Shown one piece after another: positions 25,509-33,815 of a DNA stretch of 64,000 nucleotides. Position 1 is the first letter of the stretch; each line of letters begins with the position of its first letter. The position numbers were made by a program, and so were the translations under genes. Below the pieces are notes generated by a model. It did no database searches, was not told the DNA's origin, and worked only from the letters and a program-made list of their open reading frames with translations. The stretch is from G020354785 sp964461435. GTDB lineage: Bacteria > Bacteroidota > Bacteroidia > Bacteroidales > UBA10428. Where the stretch lies: contig CAYWUI010000003.1 of assembly GCA_964461435.1 (NCBI GenBank), positions 60,447 to 124,446 on the forward strand. Reading direction: 5' to 3'.

Positions 25509-27203
25509 ATGCAGTCAAAAGGGCGGATTATCCTGTATATAACAATGCAAATATTTTTATTTAACTCTTATTCACAGGATAATTACAAGCAGTTAAAAGA
25601 TAACTACTTTTACGGTGAATATTATTTATCAAATAATCAACACCGGGAAGCCCTGCCTTTTTTCCAGTCAGTATTTGACAGTGACAGCTCAAATGCAAAT
25701 ATTAACTATAAAATAGGGAAATGTTATATAAATATCAGGGGAGAAAAATTGAAATCCATTCCTTACCTTGAAAGAGCTTCAATTAATATTACTGCGGATT
25801 ATATTAGCGGGAAATACGAAAATGATGCGGCTCCCGTTGAAGCTTTAATACTGCTCGGTGAAGCTTACCAGAGAAACAACGAACTGGACAGGGCATTAAA
25901 AATATATAATGATTATAAAGGTTATCTTAAGCCAAAAGAAGATAAAAAACTGGCAATAGCAAATTTAAAAATCCAGAGTGTTGCTACTGCAAAGCAAGAA
26001 ATGAGCAATGCCCTCGATATTGCACTAATAAACCTGGGGGACAAGATAAACTCAAGATTTTCAGATTATAATCCGGTAGTATCCTGTAATGACAGCGTAA
26101 TGTTTTTTACTTCCTTCTGGGAATCTTCAGATTTAATTTTCCAGTCATATAAAATCAACGGTGAGTGGACAAAACCCGTTGATATCACCCGGGAACTAGG
26201 TTCCCTGGGTGATTGCTATACAAGTTCGATATCAGGCAATGCTAAAGAGTTATATTTAATAAAGCAGGGAAATTACAACAGTGATGTATATATAAGTAAT
26301 TTTCAGGGTGGAAAATGGTCTGTTATGCAAAAACTTGGTAAACGGATAAACTCAAATGAACATGAAACGAGTGTATCTATATCAAGTGATGGTAATGCAC
26401 TGTACTTCAGCAGTAACAGGCCGGGAGGAAAAGGTGGCTTTGATTTATATAAGTCCGAAAAGAAAAATGGCGAATGGGGTAAACCCGTAAACCTTGGCAA
26501 CACTATTAATACAAGGTATAATGAAGAAGCCCCGTATATATCGGGTGACGGTAAAATATTGTTATTCAGTTCTGAAGGTCACAGAAATATGGGAGGAATG
26601 GATATATTTGCCTCAACGCTTGACCGGAAAGGGCAGTGGACAGAGCCCGTGAATTTAGGCTGTCCGGTTAATACAACGAACGATGATATTTTTATTGTTC
26701 ATGTCAACGATGGAAAAATATTGTATATTTCAAAATTTGACCCCGAAGGGTATGGCAAGCACGATATTTTAAAAATAGAGATGCCAATAGATGAAATAAT
26801 CAAAAGAAAAGTGGCAGATATGCTCATTGACTCCGATACAATAATAACAGGCACTCAAGAACCTTCGACAGCCGGTTTGAACAGCGATGAATTGTTGGAA
26901 AAAACTGTTTTCGACACCCTGATGACAGCCGCGGTTCCTGATATTGAACAACAGCATCTCAGCGAAATACCTTATTATACAATACAGATAATGGCATTAA
27001 AAAAACCGGTTCAGCCCCAACATTTTAAAGACCTGAAAGACATTATAGTTACCAAAGGGAATGATGAATATTACAGGTATACTCATGGCATATATTTAGG
27101 ATATACACTGGCGAAACAGCAACTCGAACAGGTTTATGAACTGGGTTATGAAGATGCTTTTATCAGAGAAATAAATTCTATTTCCAACTGTTATGAAAAA
27201 TAA
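25509..27203 (+). CDS. PorE-like TPR/PD40-propeller protein E with C-terminal SPOR-like domain
   Basis: A 564-residue exported protein. The signal peptide is QSKGRIILYITMQIFLFNSYS; TPRs (about 22–160) and a PD40 propeller (about 175–425) follow. A linker with Thr/Asp/Leu-rich sequence leads to a terminal SPOR-like module (about 488–555) with YYTIQIMALKKPV and later YRYTHGIYLGYTLAKQQ. SPOR domains bind denuded peptidoglycan, so the wall-anchoring role of OmpA in paralogues B and C is taken by a different fold. ATG at 25509 is preferred over TTG at 25491. The gene overlaps the next one by 11 bases. Confidence 0.84.
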   Translation: MQSKGRIILYITMQIFLFNSYSQDNYKQLKDNYFYGEYYLSNNQHREALPFFQSVFDSDSSNANINYKIGKCYINIRGEKLKSIPYLERASINITADYISGKYENDAAPVEALILLGEAYQRNNELDRALKIYNDYKGYLKPKEDKKLAIANLKIQSVATAKQEMSNALDIALINLGDKINSRFSDYNPVVSCNDSVMFFTSFWESSDLIFQSYKINGEWTKPVDITRELGSLGDCYTSSISGNAKELYLIKQGNYNSDVYISNFQGGKWSVMQKLGKRINSNEHETSVSISSDGNALYFSSNRPGGKGGFDLYKSEKKNGEWGKPVNLGNTINTRYNEEAPYISGDGKILLFSSEGHRNMGGMDIFASTLDRKGQWTEPVNLGCPVNTTNDDIFIVHVNDGKILYISKFDPEGYGKHDILKIEMPIDEIIKRKVADMLIDSDTIITGTQEPSTAGLNSDELLEKTVFDTLMTAAVPDIEQQHLSEIPYYTIQIMALKKPVQPQHFKDLKDIIVTKGNDEYYRYTHGIYLGYTLAKQQLEQVYELGYEDAFIREINSISNCYEK

Positions 27204-27756
27204 TCCTGTGAATCAAGAATCAAATAGTCCGGAAATAATTCTCAGGGCTCTGGAACCATCTGATATTGAATTACTTTATAACTGGGAAAATGACGACGAA
27301 ATATGGAAAGTCAGCAATACAATTGTCCCGTATTCAAAGTATATTCTGAAAAAATACCTGGAAAACTCGCACCTTGACATTTATCAAACCAGGCAGCTGC
27401 GCCTGATGATAGACCTTAAAGATGATAAACAGGGTAACCCCAAATCTATAGGCACCGTGGATTTATTTGATTTTGATCCATATCACAACAGGGCCGGTGT
27501 CGGAATTTTAATTGGTGATAAAAGTGAACGTAAAAAAGGATTTGCTTCTATAACACTCAAAAAACTTATTGATTATGCATTCCATACACTGCAACTTCAC
27601 CAGATTTACTGTAACATACTTACAGACAATAAAGAAAGCCTTAGCCTGTTTCAAAAGCATGGATTTAAGTTAATCGGGGAGAAAAAAGAGTGGATAAAAA
27701 TGCCCGGTAAATTTATGGGCGAGTATATTCTTCAGCTAATAAATCCAATAGACTGA
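27193..27756 (+). CDS. GNAT acetyltransferase, RimJ/RimL-like
   Basis: A 187-residue cytoplasmic N-acetyltransferase. It shows the RimJ/RimL or SpeG-like layout: LRALEPSDIELLYNWEND at the N-terminus, IGTVDLFDFDPYHNRAGVGI in the core, then the acetyl-CoA loop SERKKGFASITLKKLIDYAF and a terminal strand FQKHGFKLIGEKKEW. The substrate, a protein N-terminus or a polyamine, cannot be assigned. It overlaps the end of paralogue E by 11 bases, which implies translational coupling. Its presence in an envelope cluster may be fortuitous. Confidence 0.83.
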   Translation: MKNNPVNQESNSPEIILRALEPSDIELLYNWENDDEIWKVSNTIVPYSKYILKKYLENSHLDIYQTRQLRLMIDLKDDKQGNPKSIGTVDLFDFDPYHNRAGVGILIGDKSERKKGFASITLKKLIDYAFHTLQLHQIYCNILTDNKESLSLFQKHGFKLIGEKKEWIKMPGKFMGEYILQLINPID

Positions 27757-27958
27757 ATATTTTAGTGTACTTTTTTCTAAAAATTATTAACTTTAGTATA
27801 ATCTGAAATTCAAATATTTATTAAGTTTAATTAACAATTATGAATAAAATTTAAATTGTTAATTTACAAATAGGGTTATATTTTGTTGATTTTTAATTTT
27901 GTATATATTTCCCACTTACTATTTTTTTTCTTAAATTGGTTTTAAATACAATTTTTGA

Positions 27959-29956
27959 TTGAAAACAATAATAATTCATAAAAATGCCAGCATACATCTT
28001 TTACTTTATCCATTTATCATAATACTTTGTTTACATTTTTCCGGACTGGCTTACAGTCAGCAGGATAATCCTGTGTATTCCGTTTTCAGTAATGCCGATA
28101 TAAAAAAGCTTGACAAGACAAAAGATTATGAAACTGAGGCAGAGGGACTTATTGAAGAAGCAAATGAATTATATATGGAAACATTTGCTGTGCAGGGTAA
28201 TTATGAGCTTGATGAAAAAACAATAGAAAAAAAAGTTAAGCAGCTGGAATCGAAGGCTCAGAAAAAGCAAATCGAGGCCGCCAAATATTACGAGTTGATA
28301 AACCAGACCAAGTTTGGCATATATAAAAGCTATATTGAGAAATTCTGGTCGGATTTTGAAGGTGATGAAACAAATTATGTAAATGCAAAGCTAATTGAAG
28401 AACAGTCCAACGATTACTATTTTCAGGCAAGTACTCTGAGGGCTGAAGCCGCCAGATTATCGGATGTCAAAGAGCAGGTAGATAAACTTAATAGTGCCTA
28501 CGAGCTGGAAATTAAATCCCTGGAAAAGCAATTAAGTGCTTTAAGTATCTATTACAATATTGATTATACGGCAAGTGAAAAAACCAGAGAAACTGTACCT
28601 GCTGATATTGAAGTAACTGAAATCGAGCCTGTACAACCGCAGATATCTTACAAGGAATCCACCTACCAGCCTGCCGGGGTACCTGAAGTAACCGAAACTA
28701 CAGGCAGTGAACAAACAATGGCCCAGCTAAAAGAGGATATTATGGTGAATCAGATGATTATAAATATGTATGACCAGTATATGGCAGATAAAAACAGATA
28801 TCCGGCAAATGTTTTTACTCCTGAATTATTGTCCGGTTTAACATCTTTTGACTCTGATAAGATACTGAATATATGGTATTCCTATGCCTTTGACACACTC
28901 TATAAAGGTACTCCGGAGCGTCCTGTGGAAATGTATGCAGCCACCGATTCAATAAGTGAGGAAATGGCTTTTGAAGATCAGACATCAGTAACCGCCGGCG
29001 AAGAACAGATGGTGCCATCCGAGTATGAAGAAAAAATCGCTACCGTCGAAGGAGATATTGGTGAATCTTATCATTTACCTGAAGGCGATGAAATTATTTA
29101 CAGGGTACAGATTGCTGCCAACAAAACACAATTAACACAAAGAGCACTCAGTAAAATGTATTATGGCAATAAAAAAGTTGAAATGTTAAATGAAGACGGA
29201 TGGTTCAAATATTCAATAGGTGATTTCTATACTTATGAGAATGCTGACAAATTCAGAAAACAATGCGGTGTAAAAAATGCCTTTATCGTTGCCTACAGAA
29301 AAGGACAGAAGTTTGTTCCCGGCGGAATAAGTGAAACATTATCTGCCCAGTATTCAGAGACAGCATCTGATTTAATTACATCAAGATATGATATCGGACT
29401 TATGTTCAGCGTCCAGGTCGCTGCCAACAGGGTACCCCTGACCAAGGAACAGCTTTCAAGAATATATAAGGACGATTATGCCCTGGAAATGATAGAGGAA
29501 GACGGATGGTATAAGTATCAGGTTCTGGGTGTCAGGCTATTCTCAGATGCTTTGAGGATATTAAGAAACGCACAGGTAAAAGGTGCATTTATTGTTGCAT
29601 ACGACCAGGGTGTCAGGCATAACCTCTATGCGGCTGTTTCACGTTCAAAAAAAATGGAAAAAGAAGTACAAACCTATGGAAGGAAAGGAAGACTGAACGA
29701 GGTGGAATGGCACGTTCAGATTGCCGCCTCACGAATTCCTCTTACACAAGGAGAACTCTCACAGATTTACAGCGGGAATCACGAAATATCCCTGGTAATT
29801 GAAGAAGACTGGTATAAATACAGATTGAAAGCCGGCAGCTCATATACAACAGCAAAAGAAATAAAACAAAATTGTAATGTGCCAAAAGCCTTCATTGTAT
29901 CATATTATAGAGCTAAAAAGGTACCAATAACCAGTGCAATTAATGAATCTAAATAG
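27959..29956 (+). CDS. Exported coiled-coil protein with three SPOR-like repeats
   Basis: A 665-residue exported protein. Residues 1–34 form a signal peptide (HLLLYPFIIILCLHFSGLAYS) and residues about 55–195 are strongly coiled-coil. A variable, acidic middle follows. Three SPOR-like repeats start at residues 381 (YRVQIAANKTQLTQ), 483 (FSVQVAANRVPLTK) and 585 (HVQIAASRIPLTQ), about 102 residues apart, each ending in the signature AFIVAY or AFIVSY. Such domains bind peptidoglycan. No ATG occurs before residue 73, so a TTG start at 27959 is inferred from the signal peptide. It precedes the Wza gene by 31 bases, likely one operon with Wza and Wzc. Confidence 0.8.
   Translation: MKTIIIHKNASIHLLLYPFIIILCLHFSGLAYSQQDNPVYSVFSNADIKKLDKTKDYETEAEGLIEEANELYMETFAVQGNYELDEKTIEKKVKQLESKAQKKQIEAAKYYELINQTKFGIYKSYIEKFWSDFEGDETNYVNAKLIEEQSNDYYFQASTLRAEAARLSDVKEQVDKLNSAYELEIKSLEKQLSALSIYYNIDYTASEKTRETVPADIEVTEIEPVQPQISYKESTYQPAGVPEVTETTGSEQTMAQLKEDIMVNQMIINMYDQYMADKNRYPANVFTPELLSGLTSFDSDKILNIWYSYAFDTLYKGTPERPVEMYAATDSISEEMAFEDQTSVTAGEEQMVPSEYEEKIATVEGDIGESYHLPEGDEIIYRVQIAANKTQLTQRALSKMYYGNKKVEMLNEDGWFKYSIGDFYTYENADKFRKQCGVKNAFIVAYRKGQKFVPGGISETLSAQYSETASDLITSRYDIGLMFSVQVAANRVPLTKEQLSRIYKDDYALEMIEEDGWYKYQVLGVRLFSDALRILRNAQVKGAFIVAYDQGVRHNLYAAVSRSKKMEKEVQTYGRKGRLNEVEWHVQIAASRIPLTQGELSQIYSGNHEISLVIEEDWYKYRLKAGSSYTTAKEIKQNCNVPKAFIVSYYRAKKVPITSAINESK
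29099..29911 (+). repeat. Three tandem SPOR-like coding repeats
   Basis: Three homologous units of about 68 residues, separated by about 34-residue linkers, encode residues 381–447, 483–549 and 585–651. Shared positions include VQ(I/V)AA, (Q/E)LS at the first helix, a W-(F/Y)-K-Y strand and AFIV(A/S)Y. Confidence 0.78.
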
Positions 29957-29987
29957 AACGTAAATTTATTAACTAAATATTATAGCT

Positions 29988-30776
29988 ATGAAATTTGGAA
30001 TAAAAAACCTGACAGGAACAAGTATAAAAGTACTACTTGTTACCAGTATAGTGTTTTCATCTTGTATATCGCAAAAAAGAGTAAGATTGTTGCAAGAGAA
30101 AACAACAAAAGAAGTAACACAGCAATTTGAGAATCCTAAAAGCACAACATACAGGATTCAGATAGGCGATCACCTCTATATAAAAGTATATAGTGTTGAT
30201 CCGAAAACAAGCAAATTTTTCCAGACCGACTTTCCAAATTTGATGAATCCAACTTATTTATATTTGAATAGTTATATGGTCGATGAATTTGGATTTATTA
30301 GCTTTTCATTTGTTGATAAAATGTATGTAAAAGGACTGACTATTAATGAAGTTAAAGATCTGGTTCAGAAAACCCTTAATGAATATTTTAAGGAATGTAC
30401 TGTTGTCGTTAAGCTGGTTAACTTCCAGGTCGCTGTCCTTGGTGAGGTTAATAATCCGGGGGATTTCACCGTATACCGTGAACATATAAACGTTCTGCAG
30501 GCAATCGGACTGGCAGGAGGTATTAAATCATTCGGGAATATTAAAAACGTTAAACTGATCAGACAAACCCAGACCGGTTCTAATATGTTCTTCCTGGATC
30601 TAACTGATAACAGGGTACTTGAATCACCCTATTTTTTCCTTATGCCTAACGATGTTATATATATAGAGCCTTTAGGCAGTAAATCAAGGGCCTACGAAAC
30701 ATTCCCGTATCAAACACTTTTTTATGCACTTACAACTATACTGTTAGGAGCTAATTTATATTTTACACATTTTTGA
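29988..30776 (+). CDS. Polysaccharide export outer-membrane lipoprotein (Wza/BexD-like)
   Basis: A 262-residue protein with a lipoprotein signal (TSIVFSSC, lipidated Cys26), a Poly_export domain (YRIQIGDHLYIKVYSVD, about residues 50–140), an SLBB domain (VAVLGEVNNPGDFTVY to about 215) and a C-terminal hydrophobic helix (about 240–260). Wza-type proteins form the outer-membrane channel for capsular or exopolysaccharide. The length is short compared with classical Wza but usual for Bacteroidota homologues. It lies 67 bases before its typical partner Wzc and 31 bases after the SPOR-repeat gene. Confidence 0.9.
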   Translation: MKFGIKNLTGTSIKVLLVTSIVFSSCISQKRVRLLQEKTTKEVTQQFENPKSTTYRIQIGDHLYIKVYSVDPKTSKFFQTDFPNLMNPTYLYLNSYMVDEFGFISFSFVDKMYVKGLTINEVKDLVQKTLNEYFKECTVVVKLVNFQVAVLGEVNNPGDFTVYREHINVLQAIGLAGGIKSFGNIKNVKLIRQTQTGSNMFFLDLTDNRVLESPYFFLMPNDVIYIEPLGSKSRAYETFPYQTLFYALTTILLGANLYFTHF

Positions 30777-30787
30777 TTAATAACTTA

Positions 30788-30795
30788 TAATTTTG
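30788..30795 (+). promoter_or_regulatory. -7-like box TAATTTTG between wza-like and wzc-like genes
   Basis: TAATTTTG matches TAnnTTTG 48 bases before the Wzc-type start, but no -33 partner is found at the right distance. It may give a secondary promoter inside the operon. Confidence 0.25.
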
Positions 30796-30843
30796 TAAAA
30801 TAAAGCAATTATTCATAAATTGATAAAGACAAACTAGCATGTT

Positions 30844-33264
30844 ATGGATGAAAAATATCAATATCTTGAACAGGAGGACACAATTGACATAAAATCGTTT
30901 ATAATCAAGAACCTCAGGTATTGGTATTTGTTTGTCTTTTTTCTGGTGATTGCTTTTTTCATAGCTTTCCTGGTTAATAAATTTACCGCTCCTGTTTATA
31001 AAGTAAGTACATGGATCCTGATAAACGAGAAGGAAGATCCTCTTGAACTTGAAACTACTATAAGGCCTTCGCTATACGGGAACCCTTATAAACTGGAAAA
31101 TGAAATCGGGATACTTAAATCAAAAAATCTTACAAAAAGGGTTATTGAAAATCTGAATTTTACTGTCACTTATTGTAAGGAAGAAAGGTTTAAAACAATA
31201 GAATTGTATCATGATTGTCCATTTATTGTCGATTATGATACGGTCTATGATCAGCCTCTCGGCATCAAATTTCTGACTACCATTTTATCTGACAGCCTTC
31301 TGCTGATAGAAGCTGAAGGTGAAAATGTCCTCTTACATAACTACAGCCTGAAAAGCGATACTAAAGTACTTCCATATTTTGTTTTTAATGATACCGTAAC
31401 ATTTGGTGATTTAACAGGAAATCAGTACTGCCGGTTCAGAATATTGCCTAATTTTCTGGTTCCCTTTAATAAGCTGAAACAAAAGAAATATTCCTTTAAC
31501 TTTTATAGCTATAGCCAGCTCATTAAGAAATACAGAGCCTTTGATATTGAATCATCAAAGAGCTCGTCTATACTTCAGCTATCTTTAAAATGCACCAATG
31601 TTGAAAAAGGAGTTGCCTTTCTGAATAAGCTGACTGAGATATACCTTCTTAAAGGTATTGAAAGAGACGATAAAATAGCTACTAGTACGATTAATTTTAT
31701 TGACAGCCAGCTTCGGGAAATTTCAGATTCGTTAAGATATTCTGAGGACCAGCTTCAGGATTTCAGGACATCAAAGAAAATTATGAATTTTGACTTCCAG
31801 GCACAGCAGGTTTATTCCAAACTTGAAGATCTGCAGAACAGGAAAGCTGAATTAATTGTCAAATCGAAGTATTATGATTATCTGAAAAACTACCTGGGAA
31901 AAAATAATGATGTAAACGATTTGATTGCCCCCTCATCCATGGATATAGATGATCACCTCCTGAATAGCCTTATCATTGAACTTACAAATCTCTATGCCGA
32001 AAGGACGGAGTTGTCTTTTAATTCAATAAAGGACAATCCTTACCTGAGCTCTCTTGAATTGAAAATAAAAGATACCAAGGCAAAGCTAACTGAGAATATA
32101 GATAATATAATCAAGGCATCAAATATTTCAATAAATGAAATAGAATCAAGAATCAATGAAATTGAAGGCAGAATAGATAAGCTTCCAAAAAGCCAGAGAG
32201 AATTGCTGGGTATTGAAAGAAAATTCAAATTAAACGACGCTATATATACTTTCCTGCTGACCAAACGCTCGGATATTCAAATCTCCAAAGCATCAAATTT
32301 ACCTTCGAATGAGGTTCTTGATAAGGCCTCGGCCGAAGATTATTCAATTGTAAATCCGAACAAAAAACTGAATCTTATAATTGCATTTTTACTCGGCATT
32401 TTTATCCCCGCAGGGATTATTTACCTCAAAGATATGTTTAGTAACAAGGTCATAGATAAAAATGACATTCAAAAATTAACAAACTACAACATCATAGGCC
32501 ATATTATTCATGATAAACATAAAACAAATACCGTGGTTGATGAATTCCCCAACTCCCTGGTGGCTGAATCATTTCGATCGTTGAGAACAAATTTCCGGTT
32601 CATTTCAGGTGATGACCAGAAGAAAATAATTTTAATAACATCAATAATTACCGGTGAAGGTAAGAGTTATACCTCTCTTAACCTGGCCAGTGTTTTTGCA
32701 CAGAATCAAAAGAAAGTAATTCTTATAGACTTTGATCTGAGAAAATCAAAAATACAGGATTATCTGAACATAACCACCAACAGCGGTTTAAGTAAATTTT
32801 TAAGTAATAATTCAGGGATTGATGATGTTATTCAAAAATCCAGTATTGAAAATGTAGATGTTATTGTTGCCGGTTTAATACCCCCTAATCCGACAGAATT
32901 GATCTCATCGGCAAAAACAGGCGAACTATTTAACATTCTTAAAAAAAGATATGATTACATTCTTATTGATACGCCTCCTGTCGGAGTTGTATCCGACGCG
33001 CTCTTACTGTTTAACCATACTGATATTAATATATTTGTCCTCCGGTATAATTTTACACCCAAAAATTTATTGTCATCTATAATGGATGATCTGTATAAAA
33101 GAAAAGTTGGAAATATTAGTCTTCTGTTTAATGATATAAAAGTATCCAAGGGAGCATATGGTTATGGCTACGGTTATGGCTATGGATATGGATATGGATA
33201 TAGTCACTCAGATAATAAGAATTCAATTAAAAAAAGAATAATCGACTCCCTCTTTAAAAACTGA
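30844..33264 (+). CDS. Wzc-type polysaccharide co-polymerase and BY-kinase
   Basis: An 806-residue inner-membrane tyrosine autokinase of the Wzc family, which controls polysaccharide polymerisation and export. Membrane helices lie at about 25–46 and 508–528, flanking a periplasmic Wzz domain with long coiled coils (about 280–460). The cytoplasmic kinase has the activating motif ESFRSLRTN (575–583), Walker A ITGEGKSYTS (602–611), Walker A' ILIDFDLRKS (626–635) and Walker B YILIDTPPVG (705–714). A tyrosine cluster follows: (Gly-Tyr) units give eight tyrosines at 772–786, the presumed autophosphorylation site. The N-terminus lacks a separate adaptor, so kinase and adaptor are fused. It ends 14 bases before the stop of the opposing HsdR_N gene. 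Confidence 0.93.
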   Translation: MDEKYQYLEQEDTIDIKSFIIKNLRYWYLFVFFLVIAFFIAFLVNKFTAPVYKVSTWILINEKEDPLELETTIRPSLYGNPYKLENEIGILKSKNLTKRVIENLNFTVTYCKEERFKTIELYHDCPFIVDYDTVYDQPLGIKFLTTILSDSLLLIEAEGENVLLHNYSLKSDTKVLPYFVFNDTVTFGDLTGNQYCRFRILPNFLVPFNKLKQKKYSFNFYSYSQLIKKYRAFDIESSKSSSILQLSLKCTNVEKGVAFLNKLTEIYLLKGIERDDKIATSTINFIDSQLREISDSLRYSEDQLQDFRTSKKIMNFDFQAQQVYSKLEDLQNRKAELIVKSKYYDYLKNYLGKNNDVNDLIAPSSMDIDDHLLNSLIIELTNLYAERTELSFNSIKDNPYLSSLELKIKDTKAKLTENIDNIIKASNISINEIESRINEIEGRIDKLPKSQRELLGIERKFKLNDAIYTFLLTKRSDIQISKASNLPSNEVLDKASAEDYSIVNPNKKLNLIIAFLLGIFIPAGIIYLKDMFSNKVIDKNDIQKLTNYNIIGHIIHDKHKTNTVVDEFPNSLVAESFRSLRTNFRFISGDDQKKIILITSIITGEGKSYTSLNLASVFAQNQKKVILIDFDLRKSKIQDYLNITTNSGLSKFLSNNSGIDDVIQKSSIENVDVIVAGLIPPNPTELISSAKTGELFNILKKRYDYILIDTPPVGVVSDALLLFNHTDINIFVLRYNFTPKNLLSSIMDDLYKRKVGNISLLFNDIKVSKGAYGYGYGYGYGYGYGYSHSDNKNSIKKRIIDSLFKN
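33151..33201 (+). repeat. (GGN-TAY)n coding repeat in the Wzc tail
   Basis: A six-base-period repeat encodes Gly-Tyr seven times in a row, with eight tyrosines in total (residues 772–786). Codons alternate among ggt/ggc/gga and tat/tac, so the DNA repeat is imperfect and only the amino-acid pattern is strict. Confidence 0.85.
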
Positions 33265-33275
33265 TTTAATCAGTT
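33259..33275. terminator. Weak hairpin between converging wzc-like and HsdR_N genes
   Basis: AACTGAT (33259–33265) and ATCAGTT (33269–33275) form a 7-bp stem with a 3-base loop that overlaps the Wzc-type stop codon. No long U run follows in either direction, so function is uncertain. Confidence 0.35.
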
Positions 33276-33277
33276 AC

Positions 33278-33727
33278 TTATAAATCGCCGTATTCCGGAA
33301 TCTCCCCCGTAAAAGAAAAGCTCCCAGCCTGTTTATTGTACCTGCAGCAATAATGTTTAAGTCCGTTTGTGACAATTAAGTAATCAACATTAAGATTTCT
33401 GTTATAGAGACTTATCTGATCGAATGCAACCTGACTGATTATTATGGAAGGAGATTTGCATTCAACTATCAAATTTGGCTTTCCTGACTTATTAAAAACA
33501 ACAATATCACATCTTTTTACCAGCTTTCTGATTTTAAATTCCATTTCAATTGATATCAGCTGCTGTGGATAGTTCTTTTCGTTTATTAAATATTTTATGA
33601 AATTCTGCCTTACCCATTCTTCAGGAGTCAGTAAAAGATATTTTCTTCTTACTTCATCAAAAATATATTTTCTATTATCTTCAGATTTTATATTAAATGA
33701 ATAAGTTGGTAAATTTAAGGGCTGCAT
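33278..33727 (-). CDS. Stand-alone HsdR N-terminal (PD-(D/E)xK nuclease-like) domain protein
   Basis: A 149-residue protein matching the N-terminal nuclease domain of type I restriction R subunits without helicase or specificity parts. The core RCDIVVFNKSGKPNLIVECK carries the Asp and the Glu-x-Lys of the PD-(D/E)xK fold. The motif LLTPEEWVRQNFI precedes it. In Bacteroidota this small protein is often found next to holA, as here, where it is divergent with an 88-base gap. I infer a housekeeping DNA-binding or processing role rather than restriction, since no modification or specificity subunit is present. ATG at 33727 is preferred over TTG at 33781. Confidence 0.78.
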   Translation of the reverse strand: MQPLNLPTYSFNIKSEDNRKYIFDEVRRKYLLLTPEEWVRQNFIKYLINEKNYPQQLISIEMEFKIRKLVKRCDIVVFNKSGKPNLIVECKSPSIIISQVAFDQISLYNRNLNVDYLIVTNGLKHYCCRYNKQAGSFSFTGEIPEYGDL

Positions 33728-33815
33728 ATTATTTTGTTCGTAAAACTGTGTTATAAACTGAATATAAATAGATATATTCAATTATTAACGTATTTAAAGA
33801 TTAAAATTATAAAAA

